Numbered from the stretch's first letter, positions 7,903 to 16,956 are shown. The stretch: 64,000 nucleotides of DNA from Kamptonema formosum PCC 10802 (GCF_000332335.1 NZ_KB235948.1:6296217-6360216); one strand, 5' to 3'. Numbers and translations are program-made. The notes: generated from the sequence alone by a model not told the origin.

Positions 7903-9639
7903 CTATTTATTCCCGCCTTGAAAGTTAGAGAGTGCCGTCACCGAAGGCAATATAGCAGCAGCGCCTTCCGTAGAAAACTCTGCCACCGCACCCAGCGCGG
8001 CGCTAAATAGACGTCCTGGCTGCAAATCTTCCTTAACCAAATTCCACAAACGCCGGACTTCTTCGGTGTGGATGCGGTCATCTTCAGTGAGGGCGATCAG
8101 CAGCTTGCGCCGCAAGAAGTTGCCCTCCTCAGAGAGGAGATACTGCAAACCCAACTGGGCGGTGGGGAGCAAGTCGAAGCTTTTGTCCGCTCGGGCGATT
8201 TCAATCAAGTTCTCCAGCCGCTCCCAGCAGAATTTACCATCTTTAAACAGCACCTCAACCAGCCGCCGGCGCAGTTCTGGAGTTTCGCCGGTGAGCAGAC
8301 GCCGCGCCACATAGGGATAGGCAATTTCCACAATCTTGAAATCTGCGTTCAGGGTGAGAGCCAAACCCTCTTGCGTCACCAGGGAGCGAATAATCAGGGC
8401 GAATTTGGCCGGCACTCGGAAAGGATAATCATACATTAACTCCGAAAAGCGATCCGTGATCGTCTTGAAGTTAAAATTGCCCACGCTTTCGCCCATGATA
8501 TCCCCCAGCACCGCTTCTAGCGCCGGCACTATTGGCCAGATATCGGTTTTGGGGCTGAGAAATCCCAGCTTGACAAAATCCTCCGCTAGTGCTGGGTAAT
8601 TTTTGTCAATCAGGTGCACCACCGAATCCACCAGGGTTTCTTTGGTGTTTTGCTCCAGCAGGTCCATCATCCCGAAGTCGATGTAGGCCATGCGGCCATC
8701 GGGCATGGCAAACAGATTGCCCGGGTGGGGGTCAGCGTGGAAAAATCCGAATTCCAGAAGCTGCTGCAGGCCAGATTCCACGCCGATGCGGACTAGGCCA
8801 TCGCTATCCAGACCGGCAGCTTTGATTTTTTCAGTGTCCGTCAGCTTAAAGCCATTAATCCACTCCAGAGTCAGGACGTGACTGCTGCTGTAGCGCCAGT
8901 AAATCGCAGGGACTTTCACCCTGGGGCTGTCGCTGAAGTTGCTGGCAAACTGTTCGGCGTTGCGCCCCTCATTGAGGTAATCCACCTCTTCAAAGAGCTT
9001 AGTGCCAAATTCGTCCACAATCAGCGTCAGGTCGTGGCCCAGATTCAGCGGCAGCAACGGCGCTATCCAGCCGGCTGCCCACCGCATTAAGTAGAGGTCG
9101 AGGGTGATGGTAGGTTTCAAATTGGGGCGCTGCACCTTCACCGCCACTTCTTCGCCGGTGCGCAGGCGTCCCCGATACACTTGGCCCAGGCTAGCCGCAG
9201 CCACCGGCTCTGGGGACAGCTGGCTGTAGATTTCCTCTATTGAGCGGTCTAATTCGCTTTCAATAATGCGGAAGGCGATCTCGTTGGGAAACGGGGGCAG
9301 CTGGTCTTGCAGCTTGACCAGTTCTTCCAAGAAGTCTTTGCGGATCAAGTCCGGTCGGGTGGACAGGGCTTGGCCAACTTTAATGAATGTCGGTCCGAGA
9401 TCGGTGAGGATGTGCCGCAGGTGTTCTGCTCGTTGGGACTTGTGCCGGTCGGCTTGGTGCTGCCACTGGTCCGAGAGCAACCCCAGCAGAAAGCCGGCAA
9501 AGAACCAGATGATTTTCAGGGCGCGTCCGACAGCTTGCCAGGGACGGTAGCGGTAGAACTGGGCGATCGCCTGCGGATCGTAGCGCCTCAGCTGAGCGAG
9601 TTGATGCTGACCCACGCTTTTTTTGCCTCTTGAACTCAA
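7903..9639 (-). CDS. ABC1/UbiB-family atypical protein kinase-like protein
   Basis: 578 residues with the ABC1K hallmarks in order: the KxGQ motif (KVGQALSTRPDLI, about residue 95), the alanine-rich nucleotide loop (AAASLGQVYRG), the VAVKVQRP lysine strand, and the catalytic region (GFFHADPHPGNLFA followed by YIDFGMMD). In bacteria and plastids these proteins support quinone and prenyl-lipid metabolism by ATPase or kinase activity at membranes. A hydrophobic segment near residues 40-55 fits membrane association. The gene stands alone. Cyanobacteria carry several ABC1K paralogues and I cannot tell which one this is. Confidence 0.9.
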   Translation of the reverse strand: MSSRGKKSVGQHQLAQLRRYDPQAIAQFYRYRPWQAVGRALKIIWFFAGFLLGLLSDQWQHQADRHKSQRAEHLRHILTDLGPTFIKVGQALSTRPDLIRKDFLEELVKLQDQLPPFPNEIAFRIIESELDRSIEEIYSQLSPEPVAAASLGQVYRGRLRTGEEVAVKVQRPNLKPTITLDLYLMRWAAGWIAPLLPLNLGHDLTLIVDEFGTKLFEEVDYLNEGRNAEQFASNFSDSPRVKVPAIYWRYSSSHVLTLEWINGFKLTDTEKIKAAGLDSDGLVRIGVESGLQQLLEFGFFHADPHPGNLFAMPDGRMAYIDFGMMDLLEQNTKETLVDSVVHLIDKNYPALAEDFVKLGFLSPKTDIWPIVPALEAVLGDIMGESVGNFNFKTITDRFSELMYDYPFRVPAKFALIIRSLVTQEGLALTLNADFKIVEIAYPYVARRLLTGETPELRRRLVEVLFKDGKFCWERLENLIEIARADKSFDLLPTAQLGLQYLLSEEGNFLRRKLLIALTEDDRIHTEEVRRLWNLVKEDLQPGRLFSAALGAVAEFSTEGAAAILPSVTALSNFQGGNK

Positions 9640-9980
9640 AAACTAACAGTTTAAAAATTGATGCTACCAGTTGCCAGCAGATGGTCGCTAAACAACGGAG
9701 CTCGTCTCTCGGTCAGAATTCTGAACCACTGAGGCGCTTCCATGATATTGTTATAGATTGGCCTTTTGGCTTCATCAGTACGGCTACCGACGATTTCGTA
9801 TCTTTTTATTAACTATATTATATAAAAGTACAAAAAACTTAGCGAAAGGCAGCGCCGGCAGGGATGCCCAGCGGATTTAGGCCAGAGAGGGGCTGGGGAG
9901 AGCTGGCGAAAAGATTGGGGCTCGCCGGCATGTCCGGACAGGAACTCGCTCTCAGCAGAGTGCCCCCACGGGTGGCAAGT
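9640..9980. other. Intergenic, AT-rich stretch
   Basis: About 340 bases between two minus-strand genes. An AT-rich run (9805-9840) could hold the promoter of the ABC1K gene or the end of the exoprotein transcript. No gene or repeat recognised. Confidence 0.4.
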
Positions 9981-12602
9981 TTAATTCTGGCGACAGGCAG
10001 CCGGCTGCTGCCAAGGAGGGTGAGGAGTGCCGCCGGGCGGATTGGCGGTCAGGATCACCTCCCCACCGGCACCGATAACCCAGCCTTGCGCTTCCACAAT
10101 CGGAGAGCCAGGATTTGGGGCGTGGGAGATTTCTGCCCGACTCCGCACAGCGACTTGGCCAGATCCAGAACTCCCCCGCTCCAAAGCAGGCTGTTCTGGG
10201 CCAAAATCCACCAGCACAGTATTGCCGGCCAGCGGTTCGGTGGGGCTGGCTGGGATGCCGCCGCGTCCCGTCACGTAAAAGGTACTGCCCCGGTGAGTTT
10301 CACAGCCAGAAGCAATCAAATTGCCGGCATCGACGACACTCGCCGGCAGGGCGAATAACCCCTTGCTCGGGTCAACATCTGGGGTGTTGATTTCCACTGT
10401 GCCACTGAGCCCGTATTGAGAGCTGGCGGTGATGTCGCTGTCTGGAGAACGAAAGATGCTTCTGGTGCTGATTTGGATTTTCCCCCCGTCCCCCAGGTAG
10501 GCATTGGCGGTGATGTCGCTATTTTCCAAGGCGGCTAGGACATCTGTGCTGATGGTGATATTGCCGCCATTGCCGCGACCGCCGTCTGTGCCAGCCGTGG
10601 CAGTAATCGCGCTGTTGCGGCGCAAGATCAAGTCTCGGGAGCGCAGTGCGATATCTCCGCCCTCACCCGAGACAGTGGCAGCAGTGATAGTGCCTCCGCT
10701 ATCGAGACGGATAGAGTTGGCTCGGACTTGCAGGTTGCCGGCATTGCCGGTCGATAAACCGGCCACAGTGAGCACCGCCCCATCGCGGACTCTGAGAGTG
10801 CCGGTGCTCACGATCACATTGCCGGCATCTCCAGCATCCCGACTGCGGGCAAACAAACCGCTGACCAGCTCGCCTGTTGCTGCTTTGCCAATCAGTTCGA
10901 TGGAGTCAGAAGCGCTCACCGTCAAAGTCCCCCCCCGCCCTGCGCCCAGAGTGCTGGCGGCTACTTGCGCCCCATTGCGAACAGTCAGCCGCCCCGTAGA
11001 GAGCGTCAAGTTGCCAGCATTTCCCGCACCGAGAGCCAGAGACAGCAAGCCACTGGCCAAATCGCCACCGGCAGTGGTGCCAGCCAGATCCACAAACTCG
11101 GAAGCTTGTACTGTCAAATCTCCCCCCCTACCCTCACCAAAAGCAGTCGTTTGGACCCGTGCTCCATCCCGAACCAGCAACCTGCCTGCGGCAACCCTCA
11201 CGTTTCCAGCAGCGCCGGTTCCCTCACCACTCGTAAACAGCCCGCTGAGATACTGCCCGTCAGCAGAGGTGCCAACCAGTTCCACTGACAGAGCCGTCAC
11301 AGTCAAATTCCCCCCCTGACCATCGCTAAGTGATGTGGCGCTCACCTGTGCCCCATCTCGAAGCTGCAACCGTCCGGTAGCAATCGTCAAGTTCCCTGCA
11401 GCACCGGTTCCTTTCGTCTCAGAAGACAAACTGCTGATAGATTGCCCACCGGCGGAGGTGCCAACCAGTTGCACCGACTCAGAAGCTTGTACCGTCAGAT
11501 CCCCCCCCTGACCGTCGCCTGAGGAATTAGCGCTGATGCTTGCTCCATCTTGAAGCAGCAACTGTCCAGTTGCAATCTTAACGTCTCCAGCAGGTCCAGT
11601 TCCTACCGTGCCAGCAACTAACTGGCTGGGATATTGCCCATCTGCAGTACTTCCCTTCATTTCTACAGACTCCTGTGCGCTAAGAGCCACAGTCCCCCCC
11701 GGCTTCGCCCCCAGCGTCACAGCTTTAATCAGGGAACCGTCGAGCCACAAGCGCCGTGCTTGAATTTGGATATCGCCACCCGCTTCGCCATCAGCATTCA
11801 CCAAAGCCTCTCGGGAGAGTTGAATGTCTTGGAAATTCCGCACGCCAGAATATCCCAGCGCATAGCCTTTGTCTGCGCTCGCCAGGCTAACCGCAGCGCT
11901 GCCGCCGCCCACACTCCCCAGCTCAATGCGACCCCCAGGTGCCGTGAGATAGCCTCCCTCCAGCAGCACATCGCCGCCGACTAGCGCCAAGGTTTTTTCT
12001 GGCTGCACCGCCAAACCCATGACTTCACCGCTGCTATTGGTGGCGAGCGACTGATTTCGGATGCTTCCAGGAGATGCCCCGAATTGCAAGCCAACCGGCA
12101 CACTGACTGTCAGCAGCGGTGCGGTGTTGGGTGCGGTGGCGCTGAATTCTCTGCCATCGGCAAACTTTACCCCACTCGCTGTAGAGGCTAAGAAGGAACC
12201 GCCGATATTGAGGCTGGCATTGGGGCCAAAAATAATCCCATTAGGATTGAGCAGAAATAGGTTAGCGGTGCCGTTGGCTTTCAGGCTGCCATCAATATTG
12301 CTAATCTCACTGCCGGTGACGCGGGTGATGATGTTTTGTATATCGAGGGCATTGTTGAAGTGTGCTGCCGTGCCGGTGGGTACAGAAAACTGGCTGAAGC
12401 TGTGGAACAGGTTGCCACCGGCACGACTGCCGCCGGTGATAGCACTGATGCTGCCATTTTGCCTTACTGTGGAATTCACCGGCAGAGTGGCATCCGGGAC
12501 GATTTGCGCCCCACTCGGGCGAGTTGTGGCCGCAAAGCAGAGGGCGAGACTGCCAGATATCCACAACGGGTGAACCTGCTGTTTTTTACAGGCTGAGTAC
12601 AT
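9981..12602 (-). CDS. FHA-type secreted exoprotein (two-partner secretion TpsA-like)
   Basis: About 873 residues. After a signal peptide (basic MYSACKKQQVHPLW, hydrophobic ISGSLALCFAATT) comes the filamentous haemagglutinin N-terminal secretion domain: SFSQFSVPTGTAAHFNN and NGTANLFLLNPNGIIFGPNA are diagnostic. The middle is a run of roughly 75-residue tandem repeats (GNLTIATGRLQLRDGAQVSA type) forming a right-handed beta helix. The end (DITASSQYGLSGTVEINTPD, then ASGCE) is typical of cyanobacterial members. Such proteins cross the outer membrane through a TpsB pore; no tpsB lies in this window. I chose ATG 12602; GTG at 12647 is in frame. The GC-rich repeat block may vary in copy number. Confidence 0.88.
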   Translation of the reverse strand: MYSACKKQQVHPLWISGSLALCFAATTRPSGAQIVPDATLPVNSTVRQNGSISAITGGSRAGGNLFHSFSQFSVPTGTAAHFNNALDIQNIITRVTGSEISNIDGSLKANGTANLFLLNPNGIIFGPNASLNIGGSFLASTASGVKFADGREFSATAPNTAPLLTVSVPVGLQFGASPGSIRNQSLATNSSGEVMGLAVQPEKTLALVGGDVLLEGGYLTAPGGRIELGSVGGGSAAVSLASADKGYALGYSGVRNFQDIQLSREALVNADGEAGGDIQIQARRLWLDGSLIKAVTLGAKPGGTVALSAQESVEMKGSTADGQYPSQLVAGTVGTGPAGDVKIATGQLLLQDGASISANSSGDGQGGDLTVQASESVQLVGTSAGGQSISSLSSETKGTGAAGNLTIATGRLQLRDGAQVSATSLSDGQGGNLTVTALSVELVGTSADGQYLSGLFTSGEGTGAAGNVRVAAGRLLVRDGARVQTTAFGEGRGGDLTVQASEFVDLAGTTAGGDLASGLLSLALGAGNAGNLTLSTGRLTVRNGAQVAASTLGAGRGGTLTVSASDSIELIGKAATGELVSGLFARSRDAGDAGNVIVSTGTLRVRDGAVLTVAGLSTGNAGNLQVRANSIRLDSGGTITAATVSGEGGDIALRSRDLILRRNSAITATAGTDGGRGNGGNITISTDVLAALENSDITANAYLGDGGKIQISTRSIFRSPDSDITASSQYGLSGTVEINTPDVDPSKGLFALPASVVDAGNLIASGCETHRGSTFYVTGRGGIPASPTEPLAGNTVLVDFGPEQPALERGSSGSGQVAVRSRAEISHAPNPGSPIVEAQGWVIGAGGEVILTANPPGGTPHPPWQQPAACRQN

Positions 12603-12752
12603 TAGCTTATATGATTTGTTAAGTATTTTCAGGGCCAAGACAGACACCGCACAGTTTCAAGCCAGTGCTGGCAGGCAGTGTCCAATCGCCGGCGGCATCG
12701 ATTTTGGTTCAGCTTATACACATGATTTACTTTTTGTCAAGCCCCCGTAGTG

Positions 12753-12766
12753 GTGATAATTATCAC
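12753..12766. promoter_or_regulatory. Perfect 14-bp palindrome, possible operator
   Basis: GTGATAATTATCAC lies in the 266-base space between the divergent exoprotein and peptide genes. The half-site TGATAAT resembles Fur-superfamily boxes (Fur, Zur), but the arrangement is 6-6 rather than the usual 7-1-7. Regulation of either neighbour is an inference. Confidence 0.4.
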
Positions 12767-12868
12767 ACGTTACAGTGGCTCTCATCACAGACGCCACATT
12801 GAAAGATGCGGCATTCTGTAAATAAGAAAGTGTCCTGTATTAAAGTCAAGGGCTGTAGGAGAAAGCTT

Positions 12869-13102
12869 GTGAACAAGGAAACAGAACTGTGGTATGAGGA
12901 ACTGTCTGAGGCAGAAGCCGAGGCTCTGGCAGGTGGTGGGTGGGGGTGGAGCACACTCCCCATTACCACAGGGGGCACAGGGAAAGGAAATGGTCACGAT
13001 CCCGACATGCCGGCTTTTCCTGGAGATGTCATCTTAGGAGGAAATGTCCTTTTCCAAGGTTGGGATCTGTCCGGGAACGTCAGCTTCAAAGCGAAACCTT
13101 GA
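12869..13102 (+). CDS. Putative double-glycine leader peptide precursor (RiPP or bacteriocin-like)
   Basis: Start GTG 12869 is set by TAGGAGA six bases upstream; the frame extends upstream to 12806 but without coding character. The 77-residue product begins with an acidic leader MNKETELWYEELSEAEAEAL followed by AGG, the form expected of double-glycine leaders cleaved by peptidase-containing ABC exporters. The remaining 54 residues are glycine-rich and aromatic (WGWSTLP, GGTGKGNGHD, GGNVLFQGWDLSGN) with no cysteine, so no lanthionine or disulfide is expected. A related, broken copy follows at 13357. No maturation enzyme or exporter is adjacent. It could instead be a short secreted protein of other function. 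Confidence 0.55.
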   Translation: MNKETELWYEELSEAEAEALAGGGWGWSTLPITTGGTGKGNGHDPDMPAFPGDVILGGNVLFQGWDLSGNVSFKAKP

Positions 13103-13356
13103 AGCACCCCTGGTTTTGTGCAATCCTGCGCAGACCGCAGTTTCAAGCTAACACTTTAGCGGGATGCCCTATTTAGTCGCGAAGGGCACCAACTCGGCGG
13201 GAGTTAATAGCACACAATTTTATAGATGTCAATAAGCCATTAGGGTGATATTTTTTATAGCGCTACACCGGCTTTCATCCTAGCGCAACAGGCAGAAATA
13301 CTCTACATTCTAAGGAAGTGTTTTGTATTAAAGCCAAGGGCTTTATAATGAGGCTT

Positions 13357-13533
13357 ATGAACAAGTAACATCAACTGTGGCAGCGGAAACTGTCTGAGAA
13401 AGAAACGGAACTGTGGGAAGCGCCAGTTTCTGAGGAAGAAACTAAACTGTCGGAAAGGGAACTCTCTGAAGAAGAACTGATGATTGTGACAGGAGGGAAC
13501 GGCGTAAAACCCAAGCCGGGGCCAAGAGGTTGA
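13357..13533 (+). pseudogene. Second double-glycine peptide gene, stop at codon 4
   Basis: Sequence around 13300-13400 repeats that of the first peptide gene: an ATTAAAGCCAAGGGCT block upstream, then ATGAACAAG matching GTGAACAAG. Here codon 4 is TAA (13366) where the first gene has GAA. Beyond it the frame stays open to a TGA at 13533, encoding a leader with repeated acidic units (KLSEKETELWEAPVSEEETK) ending in ELSEEELMIVTGG and a 14-residue tail NGVKPKPGPRG. No in-frame ATG, GTG or TTG lies soon after the stop, so this looks recently inactivated, unless readthrough or a sequencing error applies. Confidence 0.55.
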
Positions 13534-13640
13534 TGACTCGCACCGGCATGTTTCGGCTAACCCAGTCATTTTTAAGAACTAGAGGCGGCGACAAACACGA
13601 CGTTAATCCACAAGTAAGTTGAGTGGGTTCTGCCTGTTTT

Positions 13641-13775
13641 TATAGCACTAGCCACTTAGGTTAGGACGTAGGACAGGCGTCTCGCCTGTCCCAAAGACCT
13701 TAAGGGCAGGCGAGACGCCTGCCCTACGCCTATACTTCGTATCCCACTGTCTTAAACTGACTGTCTGTTGCTATA
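13641..13775. mobile_element. Family A MITE-like element (copy 2)
   Basis: Starts TATAGCACTAGCCACTTAGG and ends GTTGCTATA. The centre has a long inverted pair, GGACAGGCGTCTCGCCTG against CAGGCGAGACGCCTGCCC. Confidence 0.6.
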
Positions 13776-13940
13776 TTCCCCTGCTGTGCGAGCGCAACAC
13801 AGGATTTATATCGCCAGTTATAGCGCCCTAAATTTATCCCCCCTCACCGGCTTCCAAGTCAGGTTGGGGGGATATTTACATTGGTAGTTTTAGCGCACCG
13901 GCAGCTCAACTGCTTTCCGGGCCGGTGTTTGGCAAAAATT

Positions 13941-14184
13941 AGAAACCCGGTTTCTGGGGGGGCTGAGAAACCGGGTTTCTGAATAACTCTTTTGCCGAGT
14001 CGGCAAACCTTGTTCCAGAAACCCGGTTTCTGGGGGGGCTGAGAAACCGGGTTTCTGAATAACTCTTTTGGAGAGGAGGAAAACCTTGTTCCAGAAACTC
14101 GGTTTCTGAGGGGGCTGAGAAACCGGGTTTCTGAATAACTCTTTTGCCGAGTCGGCAAACTTTTTTCCAGAAACCCGGTTTCTT
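13941..14184. repeat. 76-base tandem repeat, three units plus a partial fourth
   Basis: Units begin at 13941, 14017, 14093 and 14169, exactly 76 bases apart. Each contains AGAAACCCGGTTTCT, a G run, its inverted copy and the spacer GAATAACTCTTTT. Units 1 and 3 share GCCGAGTCGGCAAAC; unit 2 has GAGAGGAGGAAAAC there. The fourth stops after the first arm. Confidence 0.85.
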
Positions 14185-14228
14185 TCTGGCTGGGCTAACG
14201 CGCCACAAAAACACCGGCACCCTAACCC

Positions 14229-14618
14229 TTACTCTTCCCGCTTAGCTGCCAGAAACTCCCGCAGGCGCAGCAAACCAACCGTTTGACCCAAATTCAGCGG
14301 CAGCAGCGAAATTCCTTCCAGGCGCGACTGCACCCAACCGTCCCCCCAGTACCACTCGTGAAACCCATCAATTCCCTGACTTAATATCAATCGCAGACAG
14401 TTCTCGGAAGCCACATCGACATGATGGTGAATCACCACCGGCCCGATACTGCTAGTAAACGTCAAACCGGCATACAGCTGTTCCGGCAGGCCGGTGGCCA
14501 AGCGCTCTGGCCAGAGCCACTGCTGAGCCACAGCAGGGCGCAGCAGACTGTCCCGAATGGCTGACGCCGGCGCTTCAACCTCAATTCTCAGATGGGATTG
14601 CTGAAAAGTACCTAGCAT
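14229..14618 (-). CDS. Conserved START/SRPBCC-like protein
   Basis: About 129 residues from ATG 14618 (an upstream in-frame ATG at 14645 exists). The sequence (HLRIEVEAPASAIRDSLLRP, later VVIHHHVDVASENCLRLILS and DGFHEWYWGDGWVQSRLEG) has the alternating strand pattern and final long helix of the SRPBCC lipid-binding fold, but I assign this by pattern only. No catalytic residue is recognised. It is divergent from hslO with about 140 bases between, so the two could share a control region. Function unknown. Confidence 0.6.
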   Translation of the reverse strand: MLGTFQQSHLRIEVEAPASAIRDSLLRPAVAQQWLWPERLATGLPEQLYAGLTFTSSIGPVVIHHHVDVASENCLRLILSQGIDGFHEWYWGDGWVQSRLEGISLLPLNLGQTVGLLRLREFLAAKREE

Positions 14619-14757
14619 AAAAAAATTGCAACGGGCGCGAGTCATCCTCCTTCCAGTATGCCAGAGGTTACAGGCGTGCCAGCCACATCACCGGCAAGCA
14701 TTGCCATCCACCTACAATAAGAAAACAGGGAATTGTTAAGAAACGTTAGGATTTTTC

Positions 14758-15654
14758 ATGGCCGATCAGTTAATACGGGCAACAGCAGCGCAGGGAGGGA
14801 TTCGGGCGGTGGGTGCGATCACCACTCGCCTCACGGAAGAAGCTCGGCAGCGGCACAAGCTCTCCTACGTCGCCACAGCTGCCCTGGGGCGCACCATGTC
14901 AGCGGGGCTGCTGCTCGCCTCCAGCATGAAGCGGGCGGAGTCGAGAGTCAACATTCGCGTCAAAGGCAATGGGCCATTAGGCGGGATTCTCGTCGATGCC
15001 GGTTTGGATGGCACCGTGCGCGGTTACGTCGATAACCCAGAAATTGAACTGCCCCCCAAACCCAACGGCAAACTCGATGTGGGCGGTGCCGTGGGCAGCG
15101 AGGGCTACCTCTACGCGATCCGGGATGTTGGCTACGGCTACCCCTACTCCAGTACAGTCGAGCTGGTTTCCGGTGAGATCGGCGATGATGTCACCCACTA
15201 CCTGGCGACATCAGAACAAACCCCCTCCGCCCTAGTGGTGGGGGTGTTTGTCGGGGCAGCCGGTGTCACCGCCGCTGGAGGGATACTGCTGCAAGTGATG
15301 CCGAAAGCCGCCACAGACGAAGCGCTCGTTCAAACTTTGGAGTCTCGCGTAGCCGCCCTGTCAGGATTCACCCCCCTCCTACAAGCCGGCAAAACACTGC
15401 CAGAAATGTTTGAGGGGCTGCTAGGAGACATGGGGCTGGAAATCCTCCCCGAAGTGCAGATGGTGCGATTTCACTGTGGCTGCTCTCCGGATCGGTTTTT
15501 GGGCGCACTGAAATTGTTGGGCGAAGCAGAGCTGCAAGACATGATAGAAAAGGATGATGGGGCTGAGGCTACCTGCCACTTCTGTAACGAAGTTTACCAA
15601 GCCAGCCGTGACGACCTCAGCCAGCTGATTGGGGCACTGAGAGCTGAAGTCTGA
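14758..15654 (+). CDS. hslO: 33 kDa redox-activated chaperone HslO (Hsp33)
   Basis: 298 residues, the usual length. The C-terminal zinc switch is complete: CGC near residue 241 and CHFC near residue 278, the four cysteines that bind zinc when reduced and form disulfides under oxidative stress. The N-terminal domain (ADQLIRATAAQGGIRAVGAI, then RVNIRVKGNGPLGGILVDAG) is typical. The active dimer holds unfolded proteins in the cytoplasm during oxidative stress, which suits a photosynthetic cell. The start ATG at 14758 follows a short AT-rich leader. Confidence 0.95.
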   Translation: MADQLIRATAAQGGIRAVGAITTRLTEEARQRHKLSYVATAALGRTMSAGLLLASSMKRAESRVNIRVKGNGPLGGILVDAGLDGTVRGYVDNPEIELPPKPNGKLDVGGAVGSEGYLYAIRDVGYGYPYSSTVELVSGEIGDDVTHYLATSEQTPSALVVGVFVGAAGVTAAGGILLQVMPKAATDEALVQTLESRVAALSGFTPLLQAGKTLPEMFEGLLGDMGLEILPEVQMVRFHCGCSPDRFLGALKLLGEAELQDMIEKDDGAEATCHFCNEVYQASRDDLSQLIGALRAEV

Positions 15655-16956
15655 TTGTTGCCAGCCACGACAAAAAGAAAAGCTGCCGGCAGCATGGCTT
15701 GGGGGGGCGGCGCGCTCAAAGGCTGCGGTGCCGGCGTCTGGGTGCGGGCGCTGCAGGGGCCGGCACCCAGGGGAGCATCCCATTTTTGTAATCCCCCTCA
15801 CCCCCAACCCCTCTCCCACTTTGAGGTGAGGGGAGAATTCTTGATTTTTTCCCCCCTCTCCCATGAAGGGAGAGGGGGGTTAGGGGGGTGAGGGTGACAG
15901 CCTTTGCTTGCTTCGGGATGCTCCCGGCACCCAGCGCCGTGAAACCCAGATATCACAGGCGTTACATCCCGCACTCCCCAGCCCTTTTGAGCCGGTGCTC
16001 CCCCGCACTCCGCCACAACCAGCCAGCCCGCTTGAGGGACACTCCCACCCCACCACCGGACCGGTGTGATGGGTGATTTTCCAGACCGGTTGCTAAAATA
16101 GCCTTACTTTCAAAGGGTTCATCCCCGCACTCCCAAAGGGTGAGCCAGATCGATCTTACATTCGGGGGCACTTGCATAGCACATAAATCGAAAAGTGTCT
16201 GCACTTTCTGGCTGTTTTTGCCAAAAAATCTGGCAGTTCTAAAGGTGTGACCGACGGGTTGTGCGTGCGGTTGTGCGCGGGGAGGAATCAAACCCTCTCC
16301 CCAGTCCTCGAAGAAATAAGGCACAAGGAACAAGGCACTTACAGGAGGGGACTTGGGACTTAGGGAACACCGTCCCGGCAGCCACTAGCCCCTGCGCCCT
16401 CAGACAGCGAATCCTCGCCCTCTCCGCCATTGCCGCCCATCCCTGTCCACCTGTTCCGATCCGTTACATCCGTTATATAATCGGTAGCCAACCTCTTGCG
16501 GCGCTCTTTGTGGTGCGCGGAGTGTCACAAATCTGGCAGGGGTTTCCCGCCCGCCACAACTAAAACGGTAAAAAGGAGGTACTTTAGCTTCTGGAGATAA
16601 AATTTGGCTTTGGCTGGGAATGAGAGGCGAAATTTAATAGTCGATTTTCTGGACAAAGCTTGATAATGTGATACAAGGCAGACAAAAAATTGAGAGCGGA
16701 CCTATTCCTAGATATGTTAAGTTTTCCATTGTCCCAGTTGCGGCTTTACGCTATCGCGGGACTGGAATGGCGAGCGCGTGGGATTTTCCTAAAAGCTCTG
16801 CGGGATACCACCTCTATTACTGCTAACGGTGATAGTGCCATCGTTTCATTGTCCGGAGATTCCCGGACAAATGTTGCGTAAATGTATCAGATAGGATATC
16901 AATGACGGAATGTTTGCGGCAGCCGAAACCGCTGCTTTACTGTTGGTGTGTGGGAT
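15655..16956. other. 1.3-kb intergenic stretch
   Basis: Contains a family D hairpin near 15851 and GC-rich low-quality open frames on both strands that share no recognisable domain. AAGGAGGTAC at about 16574 is a perfect anti-Shine-Dalgarno match but no convincing ORF follows it. I see no RNA gene. Confidence 0.5.
15851..15879. repeat. Family D hairpin
   Basis: CCCCCCTCTCCC, loop ATGAA, GGGAGAGGGGGG: a perfect 12-base stem preceded by a T run. It lies about 200 bases after hslO and could stop transcription, but the same wording recurs elsewhere as a repeat. Confidence 0.55.

Larger units (their letters stand above)
13534..14228. other. Intergenic repeat-rich stretch
   Basis: Almost 700 bases without a gene. 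It holds one family A element and an array of 76-base repeats built on the family B core. Open frames on the minus strand here are by-products of the repeats. Confidence 0.7.

Noticed and set aside
10504..11319. 271-codon open frame opposite the FHA exoprotein
   Set aside because: Ser/Pro/Leu-biased shadow of the GC-rich repeats of the real gene.
13941..14184. Possible CRISPR array
   Set aside because: Units are tandem 76-mers with conserved spacers and a palindromic core; no 30-40-base unique spacers and no cas genes.
13859..14220. Minus-strand frames of about 95 codons in the 76-base array
   Set aside because: They translate the repeat itself (RNPVSQPP-like units), a by-product of the palindrome.
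16574..16881. AAGGAGGTAC at 16574 as the start signal of a small gene
   Set aside because: No start codon at suitable distance opens a convincing frame; the 63-codon frame at 16690 is too far away and unrecognised.
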